In this document: piece by piece, positions 32,131-42,961 of the stretch
Position numbering within the stretch: the first letter of the stretch is position 1
Layout of the letters: each line of letters starts with the position of its first letter
DNA from: Rutidosis leptorrhynchoides
Taxonomy: Eukaryota; Streptophyta; Magnoliopsida; Asterales; Asteraceae
Reading direction: 5' to 3'
Assembly: GCF_046630445.1 (NCBI RefSeq)
Contig: NC_092335.1
Span: 317,054,001 to 317,118,000, forward strand
DNA length: 64,000 bases
The notes under the pieces: model-generated
What the model was told of the DNA's origin: nothing
Seen by the model: the letters and a program-made list of their open reading frames with translations, nothing else
Database searches by the model: none
Made by a program: the position numbers and the translations under genes

Positions 32131-35100
32131 ATGGCACCGACTACTCGACACACTGTGAATATGAATGAAGAGGAATTCCGTACTTTTCTAGCTTCAAACA
32201 TAGCCGCAGTACAGGCTGCGCTACATACCAACAATAACCTTGGATCTAGCAGTACAGGAAATCGTGTAGGATGCACCTACAAAGAATTCACTGCCTGCAA
32301 ACCTTTGGAATTTGATGGAACCGAAGGACCGATCGGATTGAAACGGTGGACTGAGAAGGTTGAATCGGTGTTTGCCATAAGTAAGTGTACTGAAGAGGAC
32401 AAAGTGAAGTACGCTACGCATACCTTCACAGGTTCTGCGTTAACATGGTGGAATACCTATCTAGAGCAAGTGGGACAAGATGATGCGTACGCACTACCGT
32501 GGTCAGCATTCAAGCACTTGATGAACGAGAAGTACCGTCCCAGAACCGAGGTCAATAAGCTCAAGACAGAACTTAGAGGGTTACGAACCCAAGGATTTGA
32601 TATTACCACGTACGAAAGACGATTCACAGAATTGTGCCTATTGTGTCCGGGAGCATTCGAAGATGAGGAAGAGAAGATCGACGCGTTTGTGAAAGGATTA
32701 CCGGAAAGAATCCAAGAAGATATAAGTTCACACGAGCCCGCCTCCATACAACAGGCATGTAGAATGGCTCACAAACTAGTGAACCAGATTGAAGAAAGAA
32801 TTAAAGAACAGACTGCTGAAGAGGCCAATGTGAAGCAAGTCAAAAGAAAGTGGGAGGAAAACGGTGATAAGAATCACCAATACAACAACAACAGCAATTA
32901 CAACAATAATCGCAACAATTATCCCAACAATCGCAACATCAATCGCAACTACAACAAACGGCCCAACAACAACAACAACAACAACAACAGCAACTACAAC
33001 AATCATCCCAACAACAATAATAACCGCAACAACAACAACAACAATCAGAAGCAACTATGCCAAAGGTGTGAAAAGAATCACTCGGGGTTCTGCACCAAAT
33101 TTTGCAACAAGTGTAAAAGAAATGGTCATAGCGCGGCGAAGTGTGAGGTCTACGGACCAGGGGTTAATAGAACGAAAGGAACAAATGGTGTCGGAACGAG
33201 TAATGGCGGAGCAAGTAGTGTCGGAGCAAGTTATGCCAATGTAGTTTGTTATAAATGTGGAAAACCAGGCCACATTATTAGAAATTGCCCGAACCAGGAG
33301 AACACGAATGGACAAGGCCGTGGAAGAGTTTTCAATATTAATGCGGTAGAGGCACAGGAAGACCCGGAGCTTGTTACGGGTACGTTTCTTATTGACAATA
33401 AATCTGCTTACGTTTTATTTGATTCGGGTGCGGATAGAAGCTATATGAGTAGAGATTTTTGTGCTAAATTAAGTTGTCCATTGACGCCTTTGGATAGTAA
33501 ATTTTTACTCGAATTAGCAAATGGTAAATTAATTTCAGCAGATAATATATGTCGGAATCGAGAAATTAAACTGGTTAGTGAAACATTTAAGATTGATTTG
33601 ATACCAGTAGAGTTAGGGAGTTTTGATGTGATAATCGGTATGGACTGGTTGAAAGAAGTGAAAGCGGAGATCGTTTGTTACAAAAATGCAATTCGCATTA
33701 TACGAGAAAAAGAAAAACCCTTAATGGTGTACGGAGAAAAGGGCAACACGAAGCTACATCTTATTAGTAATTTGAAGGCACAAAAACTAATAAGAAAAGG
33801 TTGCTATGCTGTTCTAGCACACGTCGAGAAAGTACAAACTGAAGAAAAGAGCATCAATGATGTTCCCATTGCAAAAGAATTTCCCGATGTATTTCCGAAA
33901 GAATTACCGGGATTACCCCCACATCGATCCGTTGAATTTCAAATAGATCTTGTACCAGGAGTTGCACCGATAGCTCGTGCTCCTTACAGACTCGCACCCA
34001 GCGAGATGAAAGAACTGCAAAGCCAATTACAAGAACTTTTAGAGCGTGGTTTCATTCGACCAAGCACATCACCGTGGGGAGCTCCTGTTTTGTTTGTCAA
34101 GAAGAAAGATGGTACATTCAGGTTGTGTATCGACTACCGAGAGTTGAACAAACTTACCATCAAGAACCGCTACCCACTACCGAGAATCGACGACTTATTT
34201 GATCAACTACAAGGCTCGTCTGTTTATTCAAAGATTGACTTACGTTCCGGGTATCATCAAATGCGGGTGAAAGAAGATGATATTCCAAAGACTGCTTTCA
34301 GAACACGTTACGGTCATTACGAGTTTATGGTCATGCCGTTTGGTTTAACTAATGCACCAGCTGTGTTCATGGACCTTATGAACCGAGTGTGTGGACCATA
34401 CCTTGACAAGTTTGTCATTGTTTTCATTGATGACATACTTATTTACTCAAAGAATGACCAAGAACACGGTGAACATTTGAGAAAGGTGTTAGAAGTATTG
34501 AGGAAGGAAGAATTGTACGCTAAGTTTTCAAAGTGTGCATTTTGGTTGGAAGAAGTTCAATTCCTCGGTCACATAGTGAACAAAGAAGGTATTAAGGTGG
34601 ATCCGGCAAAGATAGAAACTGTTGAAAAGTGGGAAACCCCGAAAACTCCGAAACACATACGCCAGTTTTTAGGACTAGCTGGTTACTACAGAAGGTTCAT
34701 CCAAGACTTTTCCAGAATAGCAAAACCCTTGACTGCATTAACGCATAAAGGGAAGAAATTTGAATGGAATGATGAACAAGAGAAAGCGTTTCAGTTATTG
34801 AAGAAAAAGCTAACTACGGCACCTATATTGTCATTGCCTGAAGGGAATGATGATTTTGTGATTTATTATGACGCATCAAAGCAAGGTCTCGGTTGTGTAT
34901 TAATGCAACGAACGAAGGTGATTGCTTATGCTTCTAGACAATTGAAGATTCACGAACAAAATTATACGACGCATGATTTGGAATTAGGCGCGGTTGTTTT
35001 TGCATTAAAGACTTGGAGGCACTACTTATATGGGGTCAAAAGTATTATATATACTGACCACAAAAGTCTTCAACACATATTTAATCAGAAACAACTGAAT

Positions 35101-36189
35101 ATGAGGCAGCGTAGGTGGATTGAATTATTGAATGATTACGATTTTGAGATTCGTTACCACCCGGGGAAGGCAAATGTGGTAGCCGATGCCTTGAGCAGGA
35201 AGGATAGAGAACCCATTCGAGTAAAATCTATGAATATAATGATTCATAATAACATTACTACTCAAATAAAGGAGGCGCAACAAGGAGTTTTAAAAGAGGG
35301 AAATTTAAAGGATGAAATACCCAAAGGATCGGAGAAGCATCTTAATATTCAGGAAGACGGAACCCGGTATAGGGCTGAAAGGATTTGGGTACCAAAATTT
35401 GGAGATATGAGAGAAATGGTACTTAGAGAAGCTCATAAAACCAGATACTCAATACATCCTGGAACGGGGAAGATGTACAAGGATCTCAAGAAACATTTTT
35501 GGTGGCCGGGTATGAAAGCCGATGTTGCTAAATACGTAGGAGAATGTTTGACGTGTTCTAAGGTCAAAGCTGAGCATCAGAAACCATCAGGTCTACTTCA
35601 ACAACCCGAAATCCCGGAATGGAAATGGGAAAACATTACCATGGATTTCATCACTAAATTGCCAAGGACTGCAAGTGGTTTTGATACTATTTGGGTAATA
35701 GTTGATCGTCTCACCAAATCAGCACACTTCCTACCAATAAGAGAAGATGACAAGATGGAGAAGTTAGCACGACTGTATTTGAAGGAAGTCGTCTCCAGAC
35801 ATGGAATACCAATCTCTATTATCTCTGATAGGGATGGCAGATTTATTTCAAGATTCTGGCAGACATTACAGCAAGCATTAGGAACTCGTCTAGACATGAG
35901 TACTGCCTATCATCCACAAACTGATGGGCAGAGCGAAAGGACGATACAAACGCTTGAAGACATGCTACGAGCATGTGTTATTGATTTCGGAAAGAGTTGG
36001 GATCGACATCTACCGTTAGCAGAATTTTCCTACAACAACAGCTACCATTCAAGCATTGAGATGGCGCCGTTTGAAGCACTTTATGGTAGAAAGTGCAGGT
36101 CTCCGATTTGTTGGAGTGAGGTGGGGGATAGACAGATTACGGGTCCGGAGATTATACAAGAAACTACCGAGAAGATCATCCAAATTTAA
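32131..36189 (+). CDS. gag-pol: Gag-pol polyprotein of element B (Tekay/Del chromovirus), ends at a premature stop
   Basis: A single frame encodes gag and pol. I prefer the ATG at 32131 (AAATGGC context, MAPTTRHT) over 32095, which adds 12 residues. Residues counted from 32131: capsid to ~220; Asn-rich linker ~250-305; CCHC knuckles [14 protein letters not shown] (325) and [14 protein letters not shown] (373); protease DSGAD (431); RT with FIDD (765-768); RNase H starting DASKQGLG (914); integrase HHCC (from 1102) and DDE core D1172, D1233, E1269 (x60, x35 spacing). All catalytic residues are present. TAA at 36187-36189 cuts the frame before the integrase C-terminus, which continues in the same frame at 36196. 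It makes particles and copies and integrates the element. Confidence 0.95.
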   Translation: MAPTTRHTVNMNEEEFRTFLASNIAAVQAALHTNNNLGSSSTGNRVGCTYKEFTACKPLEFDGTEGPIGLKRWTEKVESVFAISKCTEEDKVKYATHTFTGSALTWWNTYLEQVGQDDAYALPWSAFKHLMNEKYRPRTEVNKLKTELRGLRTQGFDITTYERRFTELCLLCPGAFEDEEEKIDAFVKGLPERIQEDISSHEPASIQQACRMAHKLVNQIEERIKEQTAEEANVKQVKRKWEENGDKNHQYNNNSNYNNNRNNYPNNRNINRNYNKRPNNNNNNNNSNYNNHPNNNNNRNNNNNNQKQLCQRCEKNHSGFCTKFCNKCKRNGHSAAKCEVYGPGVNRTKGTNGVGTSNGGASSVGASYANVVCYKCGKPGHIIRNCPNQENTNGQGRGRVFNINAVEAQEDPELVTGTFLIDNKSAYVLFDSGADRSYMSRDFCAKLSCPLTPLDSKFLLELANGKLISADNICRNREIKLVSETFKIDLIPVELGSFDVIIGMDWLKEVKAEIVCYKNAIRIIREKEKPLMVYGEKGNTKLHLISNLKAQKLIRKGCYAVLAHVEKVQTEEKSINDVPIAKEFPDVFPKELPGLPPHRSVEFQIDLVPGVAPIARAPYRLAPSEMKELQSQLQELLERGFIRPSTSPWGAPVLFVKKKDGTFRLCIDYRELNKLTIKNRYPLPRIDDLFDQLQGSSVYSKIDLRSGYHQMRVKEDDIPKTAFRTRYGHYEFMVMPFGLTNAPAVFMDLMNRVCGPYLDKFVIVFIDDILIYSKNDQEHGEHLRKVLEVLRKEELYAKFSKCAFWLEEVQFLGHIVNKEGIKVDPAKIETVEKWETPKTPKHIRQFLGLAGYYRRFIQDFSRIAKPLTALTHKGKKFEWNDEQEKAFQLLKKKLTTAPILSLPEGNDDFVIYYDASKQGLGCVLMQRTKVIAYASRQLKIHEQNYTTHDLELGAVVFALKTWRHYLYGVKSIIYTDHKSLQHIFNQKQLNMRQRRWIELLNDYDFEIRYHPGKANVVADALSRKDREPIRVKSMNIMIHNNITTQIKEAQQGVLKEGNLKDEIPKGSEKHLNIQEDGTRYRAERIWVPKFGDMREMVLREAHKTRYSIHPGTGKMYKDLKKHFWWPGMKADVAKYVGECLTCSKVKAEHQKPSGLLQQPEIPEWKWENITMDFITKLPRTASGFDTIWVIVDRLTKSAHFLPIREDDKMEKLARLYLKEVVSRHGIPISIISDRDGRFISRFWQTLQQALGTRLDMSTAYHPQTDGQSERTIQTLEDMLRACVIDFGKSWDRHLPLAEFSYNNSYHSSIEMAPFEALYGRKCRSPICWSEVGDRQITGPEIIQETTEKIIQI

Positions 36190-36195
36190 CAACGG

Positions 36196-36708
36196 TTGAA
36201 AACCGCCCAAAGTCGACAAAAGAGCTACACTGACATTAAAAGAAAAGATATAGAATTTGAAATTGGAGAGATGGTCATGCTTAAAGTTTCACCTTGGAAA
36301 GGCGTTGTTCGATTTGGTAAACGAGGGAAATTAAATCCAAGGTATATTGGACCATTCAAGATTATTGATCGTGTCGGACCAGTAGCTTACCGACTTGAGT
36401 TACCTCAACAACTCGCGGCTGTACATAACACTTTCCACGTCTCGAATTTGAAGAAATGTTTTGCTAAAGAAGATCTCACTATTCCGTTAGATGAAATCCA
36501 AATCAACGAAAAACTCCAATTCATCGAAGAACCCGTCGAAATAATGGATCGTGAGGTTAAAAGACTTAAGCAAAACAAGATACCAATTGTTAAGGTTCGA
36601 TGGAATGCTCGTAGAGGACCCGAGTTCACCTGGGAGCATGAAGATCAGATGAAGAAGAAATACCCGCATCTATTTCCAGAAGATTCGTCAACACCTTCAA
36701 CAGCTTAA
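36196..36708 (+). CDS. Integrase C-terminus with GPY/F module and chromodomain (continuation of gag-pol)
   Basis: 170 codons in the same frame as the upstream polyprotein, two codons after its stop. LNPRYIGPF and [11 protein letters not shown] (residues 46-70) form the GPY/F module. Residues about 113-150 ([31 protein letters not shown]) form the chromodomain typical of Tekay/Del chromoviruses, which directs integration to marked chromatin. The ATG at 36196 is probably not a real start; this is the tail of the polyprotein, separated by one nonsense codon. The ORF stop (TAA, 36706-36708) abuts the polypurine-tract hairpin. Confidence 0.88.
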   Translation: MKTAQSRQKSYTDIKRKDIEFEIGEMVMLKVSPWKGVVRFGKRGKLNPRYIGPFKIIDRVGPVAYRLELPQQLAAVHNTFHVSNLKKCFAKEDLTIPLDEIQINEKLQFIEEPVEIMDREVKRLKQNKIPIVKVRWNARRGPEFTWEHEDQMKKKYPHLFPEDSSTPSTA

Positions 36709-36743
36709 AATTTCGGGACGAAATTTATTTAATGGGTAGGTAC
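36708..36743 (+). promoter_or_regulatory. 3' polypurine tract and hairpin of element B
   Basis: AAATTTCGGGACGAAATTT (36708-36726) is a perfect hairpin overlapping the last base of the stop codon. TTAATGGGTAGGTAC follows and ends at the 3' LTR. Confidence 0.82.
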
Positions 36744-39700
36744 TGTAGTGACCCGAACTTTTCCATGTTTATATATATTAATTGAGATTGATGTTTACAT
36801 GATTAAATGTTTCCAACATGTTAAGTAATCAAACTTGTTAAGACTTGATTAATTGAAATAGGTTTCATATAGACAATTGACCACCCAAGTTGACCGGTGA
36901 TTCACGAACGTTAAAACTTGTAAAAAAAAACTATATGATGACATATATATGGTTATATATATAGTTAACATGATATTATGATAAGTAAACATATCATTAA
37001 TTATATTAACAATGAACTACATATGTAAAAACAAGACTACTAACTTAATGATTTTGAAACGAGACATATATGTAACGTTTATCGTTGTAACGACATTTAA
37101 TGTATATATATCATATTAAGAGATATTCGTACATCATAATATCATGATAATATAATAATTTAAAATCTCTTTTGTTATTATAAACATTGGGTTAACAACA
37201 TTTAACAAGATCGTTAACCTAAAGGTTTCAAAACAACACTTACATGTAACGACTAACGATGACTTAACGACTCAGTTAAAATGTATATACATGTAGTGTT
37301 TTAATATGTATTTATACACTTTTGAAAGACTTCAATACACTTATCAAAATACTTCTACTTAACAAAAATGCTTACAATTACATTCTCGTTCAGTTTCATC
37401 AACAATTCTACTCGTATGCACCCGTATTCGTACTCGTACAATACACAGCTTTTAGATGTATGTACTATTGGTATATACACTCCAATGATCAGCTCTTAGC
37501 AGCCCATGTGAGTCACCTAACACATGTGGGAACCATCATTTGGCAACTAGCATGAAATATCTCATAAGATTACAAAAATATGAGTAATCATTCATGACTT
37601 ATTTACATGAAAACAAAATTACATATCATTTATATCTAATCCATACACCAACGACCAAAAACACCTACAAACACTTTCATTCTTCAATTTTATTCATCTA
37701 ATTGAACTCTCTCAAGTTCTATCTTCAAGTTCTAAGTGTTCTTCATAAATTCCAAAAGTTCTAGTTTCATAAAATCAAGAATACTTTCAAGTTTGCTAGC
37801 TCACTTCCAATCTTGTAAGGTGATCATCCAACCTCAAGAAATCTTTGTTTCTTACAGTAGGTTATCATTCTAATACAAGGTAATAATCATATTCAAACTT
37901 TGGTTCAATTTCTATAACTATAACAATCTTATTTCAAGTGATGATCTTACTTGAACTTGTTTTCGTGTCATGATTTTGCTTCAAGAACTTTGAGCCATCC
38001 AAGGATCCATTGAAGCTAGATCCATTTTTCTCTTTTCCAGTAGGTTCATCCAAGGAACTTAAGGTAGTACTGATGTTCATAACATCATTCGATTCATACA
38101 TATAAAGCTATCTTATTCGAAGGTTTAAACTTGTAATCACTAGAACATAGTTTAGTTAATTCTAAATTTGTTCGCAAACAAAAGTTAATCCTTCTAACTT
38201 GACTTTTAAAATCAACTAAACACATGTTCTATATCTATATGATATGCTAACTTAATGATTTAAAACCTGGAAACACGAAAAACACCGTAAAACCGGATTT
38301 ACGCCGTCGTAGTAACACCGCGGGCTGTTTTGGGTTAGTTAATTAAAAACTATGATAAACTTTGATTTAAAAGTTGTTATTCTGAGAAAATGATTTTTAT
38401 TATGAACATGAAACTATATCCAAAAATTATGGTTAAACTCAAAGTGGAAGTATGTTTTCTAAAATGGTCATCTAGACGTCGTTCTTTCGACTGAAATGAC
38501 TACCTTTACAAAAACGACTTGTAACTTACTTTTCCGACTAGAAACCTATACTTTTTTTGTTTAGATTCATAAAATAGAGTTCAATATGAAACCATAGCAA
38601 TTTGATTCACTCAAAACGGATTTAAAATGAAGAAGTTATGGGTAAAACAAGATTGGATAATTTTTCTCATTTTAGCTACGTGAAAATTGGTAACAAATCT
38701 ATTCCAACCATAACTTAATCAACTTGTATTATATATTATGTAATCTTGAGATACCATAGACACGTATACAATGTTTCGACCTATCATGTCGACACATCTA
38801 TATATATTTCGGAACAACCATAGACACTCTATATGTGAATGTTGGAGTTAGCTATACAGGGTTGAGGTTGATTCCAAAATATATATAGTTTGAGTTGTGA
38901 TCAATACTGAGATACGTATACACTGGGTCGTGGATTGATTCAAGATAATATTTATCGATTTATTTCTGTACATCTAACTGTGGACAACTAGTTGTAGGTT
39001 ACTAACGAGGACAGCTGACTTAATAAACTTAAAACATCAAAATATATTAAAAGTGTTGTAAATATATTTTGAACATACTTTGATATATATGTATATATTG
39101 TTATAGGTTCGTGAATCAACCAGTGGCCAAGTCTTACTTCCCGACGAAGTAAAAATCTGTGAAAGTGAGTTATAGTCCCACTTTTAAAATCTAATATTTT
39201 GGGATGAGAATACATGCAGGTTTTATAAATGATTTACAAAATAGACACAAGTACGTGAAACTACATTCTATGGTTGAATTATCGAAATCGAATATGCCCC
39301 TTTTTATTAAGTCTGGTAATCTAAGAATTAGGGAACAGACACCCTAATTGACGCGAATCCTAAAGATAGATCTATTGGGCCTAACAAACCCCATCCAAAG
39401 TACCGGATGCTTTAGTACTTCGAAATTTATATCATATCCGAAGGGTGTCCCGGAATGATGGGGATATTCTTATATATGCATCTTGTTATTGTCGGTTACC
39501 AGGTGTTCACCATATGAATGATTTTTATCTCTATGTATGGGATGTGTATTGAAATATGAAATCTTGTGGTCTATTGTTACGATTTGATATATATAGGTTA
39601 AACCTATAACTCACCAACATTTTTGTTGACGTTTTAAGCATGTTTATTCTCAGGTGATTATTAAGAGCTTCCGCTGTCGCATACTTAAATAAGGACAAGA

Positions 39701-39996
39701 TTTGGAGTCCATGCTTGTATGATATTGTGTAAAAACTGCATTCAAGAAACTTATTTTTTTGTAACATATTTGTATTGTAAACCATTATGTAATGGTCGTG
39801 TGTAAACAGGATATTTTAGATTATCATTATTTGATAATCTACGTAAAGCTTTTTAAACCTTTATTGATAAAATAAAGGTTATGGTTTGTTTAAAAATGAA
39901 TGCAGTCTTTGAAAAACGTCTCATATAGAGGTCAAAACCTCGCAACGAAATCAATTAATATGGAACGTTTTTAATCAATAAGAACGGGACATTTCA
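36744..39996 (+). repeat. 3' LTR of element B
   Basis: Same length (3253 bp) as the 5' LTR, with no indel seen. About 11 substitutions were noted by eye. Followed directly by TAATG. Confidence 0.95.
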
Positions 39997-40001
39997 TAAT
40001 G
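39997..40001 (+). repeat. Target-site duplication of element B (right)
   Basis: TAATG, identical to 26887-26891. Confidence 0.92.
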
Positions 40002-40771
40002 CATCAAAAGTTCATTTTAAAAGCTATCAAACCCTAACCAAGAATCACAAAATCAATAATCATGTTAGTGAAGTTTTCCAAGTTAACCTACACATCAAAT
40101 TGAAGCTAATGATGCTAGTAACACATTTAATACATGAACTTTAACATTTAAACAACATTTAATGATCCAAAATCAAAGATTAAGCACACCCATTTCAAGT
40201 GTTCATGCTAGTTACTCAAAACAACAAATCGAGCAACTAAACACATATTCATGTTAGACTTGAGCCATAGACACTAATTAACACCATTTCAAGTCAAAAA
40301 CACTAAGAACATGAAATCTAGAGTTTTAGAAATGTTACCCAAACGAGATGAAATTAGTTCCAAAATGTAGAGGATAAAGAGAGGATCACGAATATGTAAT
40401 TTGTTTTGTTGCAAGCTTCCTAGATCGAATTTAGATGATGAATGAATGATTTGGGTGTTTGAGAGTAAAAGTGGAAGTATGAAGGATGAGGAGGTGAATG
40501 AATGAATGGTGAGGAAGAGTGGTGACTAGTTCAACTAGTTTCCACTTTGGCCCAATGGCGAATTTAGTCCCTCAAGTTTAAAAGTGGGTGCGTGAATTAA
40601 CCAAACGAATAAATTTTAAATAAATGAGAATAAACGGAAGATATTACAATCGATTAACGGAAATATCAAGAACATTAGTTAATGAAAAATACGAATTTAG
40701 ATAACGAAAGATATTATCAAAAAAAAGACGGTGTTAAAAATAAATTTAACGGAAAAATGCAGGATGTTACA
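40002..40771 (-). repeat. Left LTR of element C, terminal part
   Basis: Aligns with 44608-45356 and ends in TGTTACA before the polypurine block. It has about 24 bp near 40325-40350 that the right copy lacks. Confidence 0.9.
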
Positions 40772-40808
40772 TTACCCACACCTTAAAGGAAATTTCATCC
40801 CGAAATTT
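40772..40808 (-). promoter_or_regulatory. 3' polypurine tract and hairpin of element C
   Basis: The minus strand reads CCTTTAAGGTGTGGGTAA next to the LTR, preceded by AAATTTCGGGATGAAATTT (40790-40808), the same hairpin as in A, B and E with one arm mismatch. Confidence 0.78.
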
Positions 40809-40927
40809 GGTTGGAAGTAGTAGTCGTTGTTTCTTCCTCGAGATCTTGCGTTGCCAGTCCTGCGAATAAATGAAGGTACTTCCTTGGGCATTTCAACGAA
40901 CTTTGACAGTCGGGATTTTACGTTGTT

Positions 40928-41323
40928 TTAAAGTTCGATTTCACGATTCAAAATTTCAACCGGTTCTCCCAGGAAGGGAAGTTTGTCATCGATAGTAAGT
41001 TCATCAAAAGGAATAACAAGTTCTTGTTCGGCAATACACTTCTTTAAGTTTGATACATGGTATGTAGAATGAGCGGAATTCGATCGAGTTGGAAGTTCGA
41101 AACGGTAAGCAATGGGTCCAATACGTCCCAAGATTTTAAAAGGATCAAAATATTGCGGATTTAGCTTTCTACGTTTCCCGAAACGGATTACACCTTTCCA
41201 AGGTGCGACTTTTAACGTTATGCGGCCACCCACTTGGAATTCGAGAGGTTTACGTCTAACATCGACGTAGCTCTTTTGGCGACTACGGGCCGTCTTGAGT
41301 CCTTCTTGGAATTGAACGATCAT
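40928..41323 (-). pseudogene. Integrase C-terminal remnant of element C
   Basis: 131 open codons resembling the integrase end of B: KTARSRQKSYVDVRRKPLEF, LNPQYFDPFKILGRIGPIAY and [20 protein letters not shown]. It stops at NREIEL, before the chromodomain. GPF is changed to DPF. Upstream integrase is in another frame (41371-41670), so this is a broken tail. Confidence 0.85.
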
Positions 41324-41370
41324 AACGGTTATCTCATGAATGAGTTCAGGTCCGGTGGTTTGCTTGTCAC

Positions 41371-41670
41371 CTACTTTGGTTCAACAATTAAGAAAACAAC
41401 AATTGCGGCTATACGAGTTCTCGAAAGGTGTGGCGTTAATACTCGGGTGATAACTATCGTGGTTAAAGGCAAATACTTTTCCCAAGTAAGTTTGAAGTTG
41501 ATAACACAAACTCGTATTATGGTTTCCAAGGTTTGAATCGTATGTTTGCTTGGTCTGTCAGTTTGTGGGCGATAAGCGGTACTCATGTCTAAACGTGGTC
41601 CCAAGGCTTCTTGTAAGGCACCCCGAAATTTAGAAGTGAAATAATCATCTCGATCCGAAACAAGGTACAT
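41371..41670 (-). pseudogene. Integrase core remnant of element C
   Basis: SDRDDYFTSKF and LDMSTAYRPQTDRPSKHTIQ correspond to the second Asp and the Glu region of the DDE core, but the usual GQSER motif is altered and the tail is frameshifted. The first catalytic Asp is missing. Non-functional. Confidence 0.82.
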
Positions 41671-42874
41671 TTCTTTAAGATATATTTGAACAAGTTTGCT
41701 AGGAATTGGAAACGTTTGTTAGAACAAGTTTCTTATTGGTTTCTGAAAACGTTCGTTATGACTATTCACCTTCGTGGCGAATACTTAGTATAACGTGAAG
41801 AGTCTCTCTCTCCATTGAGAATTAAGATAAAAGATTTCCTTATACGGAAGTACGAGTGTAATGCGAGAGAAGTTTCCGCCTCGATGTGAGAATGTCAAGC
41901 ATATTTGTAGTTCGTCGATAAAACTACGCGAAAACAAGATAGTGTACACGTGTAACATATGTTTGAAGTCGAAAGAATTTTTCATTCATTCGGAAGCATA
42001 AATATGGTTCGACAATAATAGAAGATGTGTCCCTGGTATGGTCGTTATCAATATTCTCGGAGTTTTCGGATATCCAACAAGAAAAATGAAGTCATGTACA
42101 TGGCACATGGTGGTGATTAGGTTGATTGAGTCCAATCACCATCACGAGTCATTAGAACTTTGATATGACTTACCATAATATAACCACATTGATCGAGTGT
42201 CGTTATATTACGCTAACTCATACCACCATTCCCACATCACTCCATAGAATCAAGTTCGTGTAATCGTGAAGATCTAAAATGAACAAAGTGTAACGACGTC
42301 TCAAACGTGACTCGTATTGGATAGAAAGAATTAGTGCAACTCTGAAGATACGTTTCCCGAGGGAAGTGTATAAATGATTGTCCACGTCAATGCGGTTCAA
42401 GTCAAACAATAACGTCTTTAGGTACGAAAAGAGTAACGAATCATGGTAACGAATAGTATGCAACCGTAGTGATAAGTAGTGACGATGATGCTCAACTAGA
42501 TTAGTAGTGGTAGTAACAAGAAGTAGTAGATAGTGAAGAACACCGGTGTAACATCGGTAGCGGTTAGTGATTGCCATGGTGGTGGAAACTTTACGGCACT
42601 TGTGGATAGTAAGATGGGACAGTTATGAATAACAATCTGGGAGACAGAGTTCCCGAACTAGTGTGACTAATGAAGTCGTCGTCATCCCTACGTGTATAAA
42701 TCTTGAATTCACGTGTGTTACCAGAAAGTGGCAGAATACGGATTCGTATGATGAAAACTTGGTACCAGTAAGAAGTTTGCCTAAGAATGATGCAAGTATA
42801 ATGCACAAGTAGTCAAGTAAGTGCTATCTATAGCAAATGTATGTCAGAATGCAATGGCTAACTATCCGGTTGTA
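41671..42874 (-). other. Non-coding interior of element C
   Basis: No recognisable coding sequence; gag, protease, RT and RNase H are absent. It contains the double-hairpin module at 42099-42222. The remaining ORFs (for example 42218-42577) show no motif. Confidence 0.65.
42099..42222 (-). other. Conserved double-hairpin module (C copy)
   Basis: CATGGCACATGG start. Hairpin 1 pairs TGGTGATT with AATCACCA. Hairpin 2 pairs TAATATAAC with GTTATATTA around CACATTGATCGAGTGTC. It keeps the fold of the A copy while changing A-T pairs to G-C pairs. Confidence 0.6.
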
Positions 42875-42883
42875 GTCTAGATT

Positions 42884-42959
42884 CACTAATGCGTCCTAAC
42901 GACTCTGTCAGACACACTAATGCATATCCTAGTTCCCGACAACCAATGCTCTGATACCA
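42884..42959 (-). promoter_or_regulatory. Leader and tRNA-iMet primer-binding site of element C
   Basis: The minus strand reads TGGTATCAGAGC (42948-42959), a perfect primer site, then GCATTAGTG-type boxes at 42915-42923 and 42884-42892. Confidence 0.85.
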
Positions 42960-42961
42960 TC

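Larger units (their letters stand above)
26892..39996 (+). mobile_element. Element B: nearly complete Tekay/Del-type chromovirus carrying an F-box ORF
   Basis: 13,105 bp with LTRs of exactly 3253 bp each (26892-30144, 36744-39996), perfect TAATG target duplications, a tRNA-iMet primer site and a 3' polypurine block. Internal order: acidic ORF (30354-30968), F-box ORF (31106-31789), internal polypurine motif, gag-pol (32131-36189), one stop, then integrase C-terminus with chromodomain (36196-36708). By eye the LTRs differ at about 11 positions (about 0.3%), so insertion is recent. The two ORFs before gag are unusual for the lineage. Confidence 0.95.

Noticed and set aside
32864..33244. 126-codon Thr/Ile-rich ORF overlapping gag
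   Set aside because: Out-of-frame reading of the Asn-rich gag linker.
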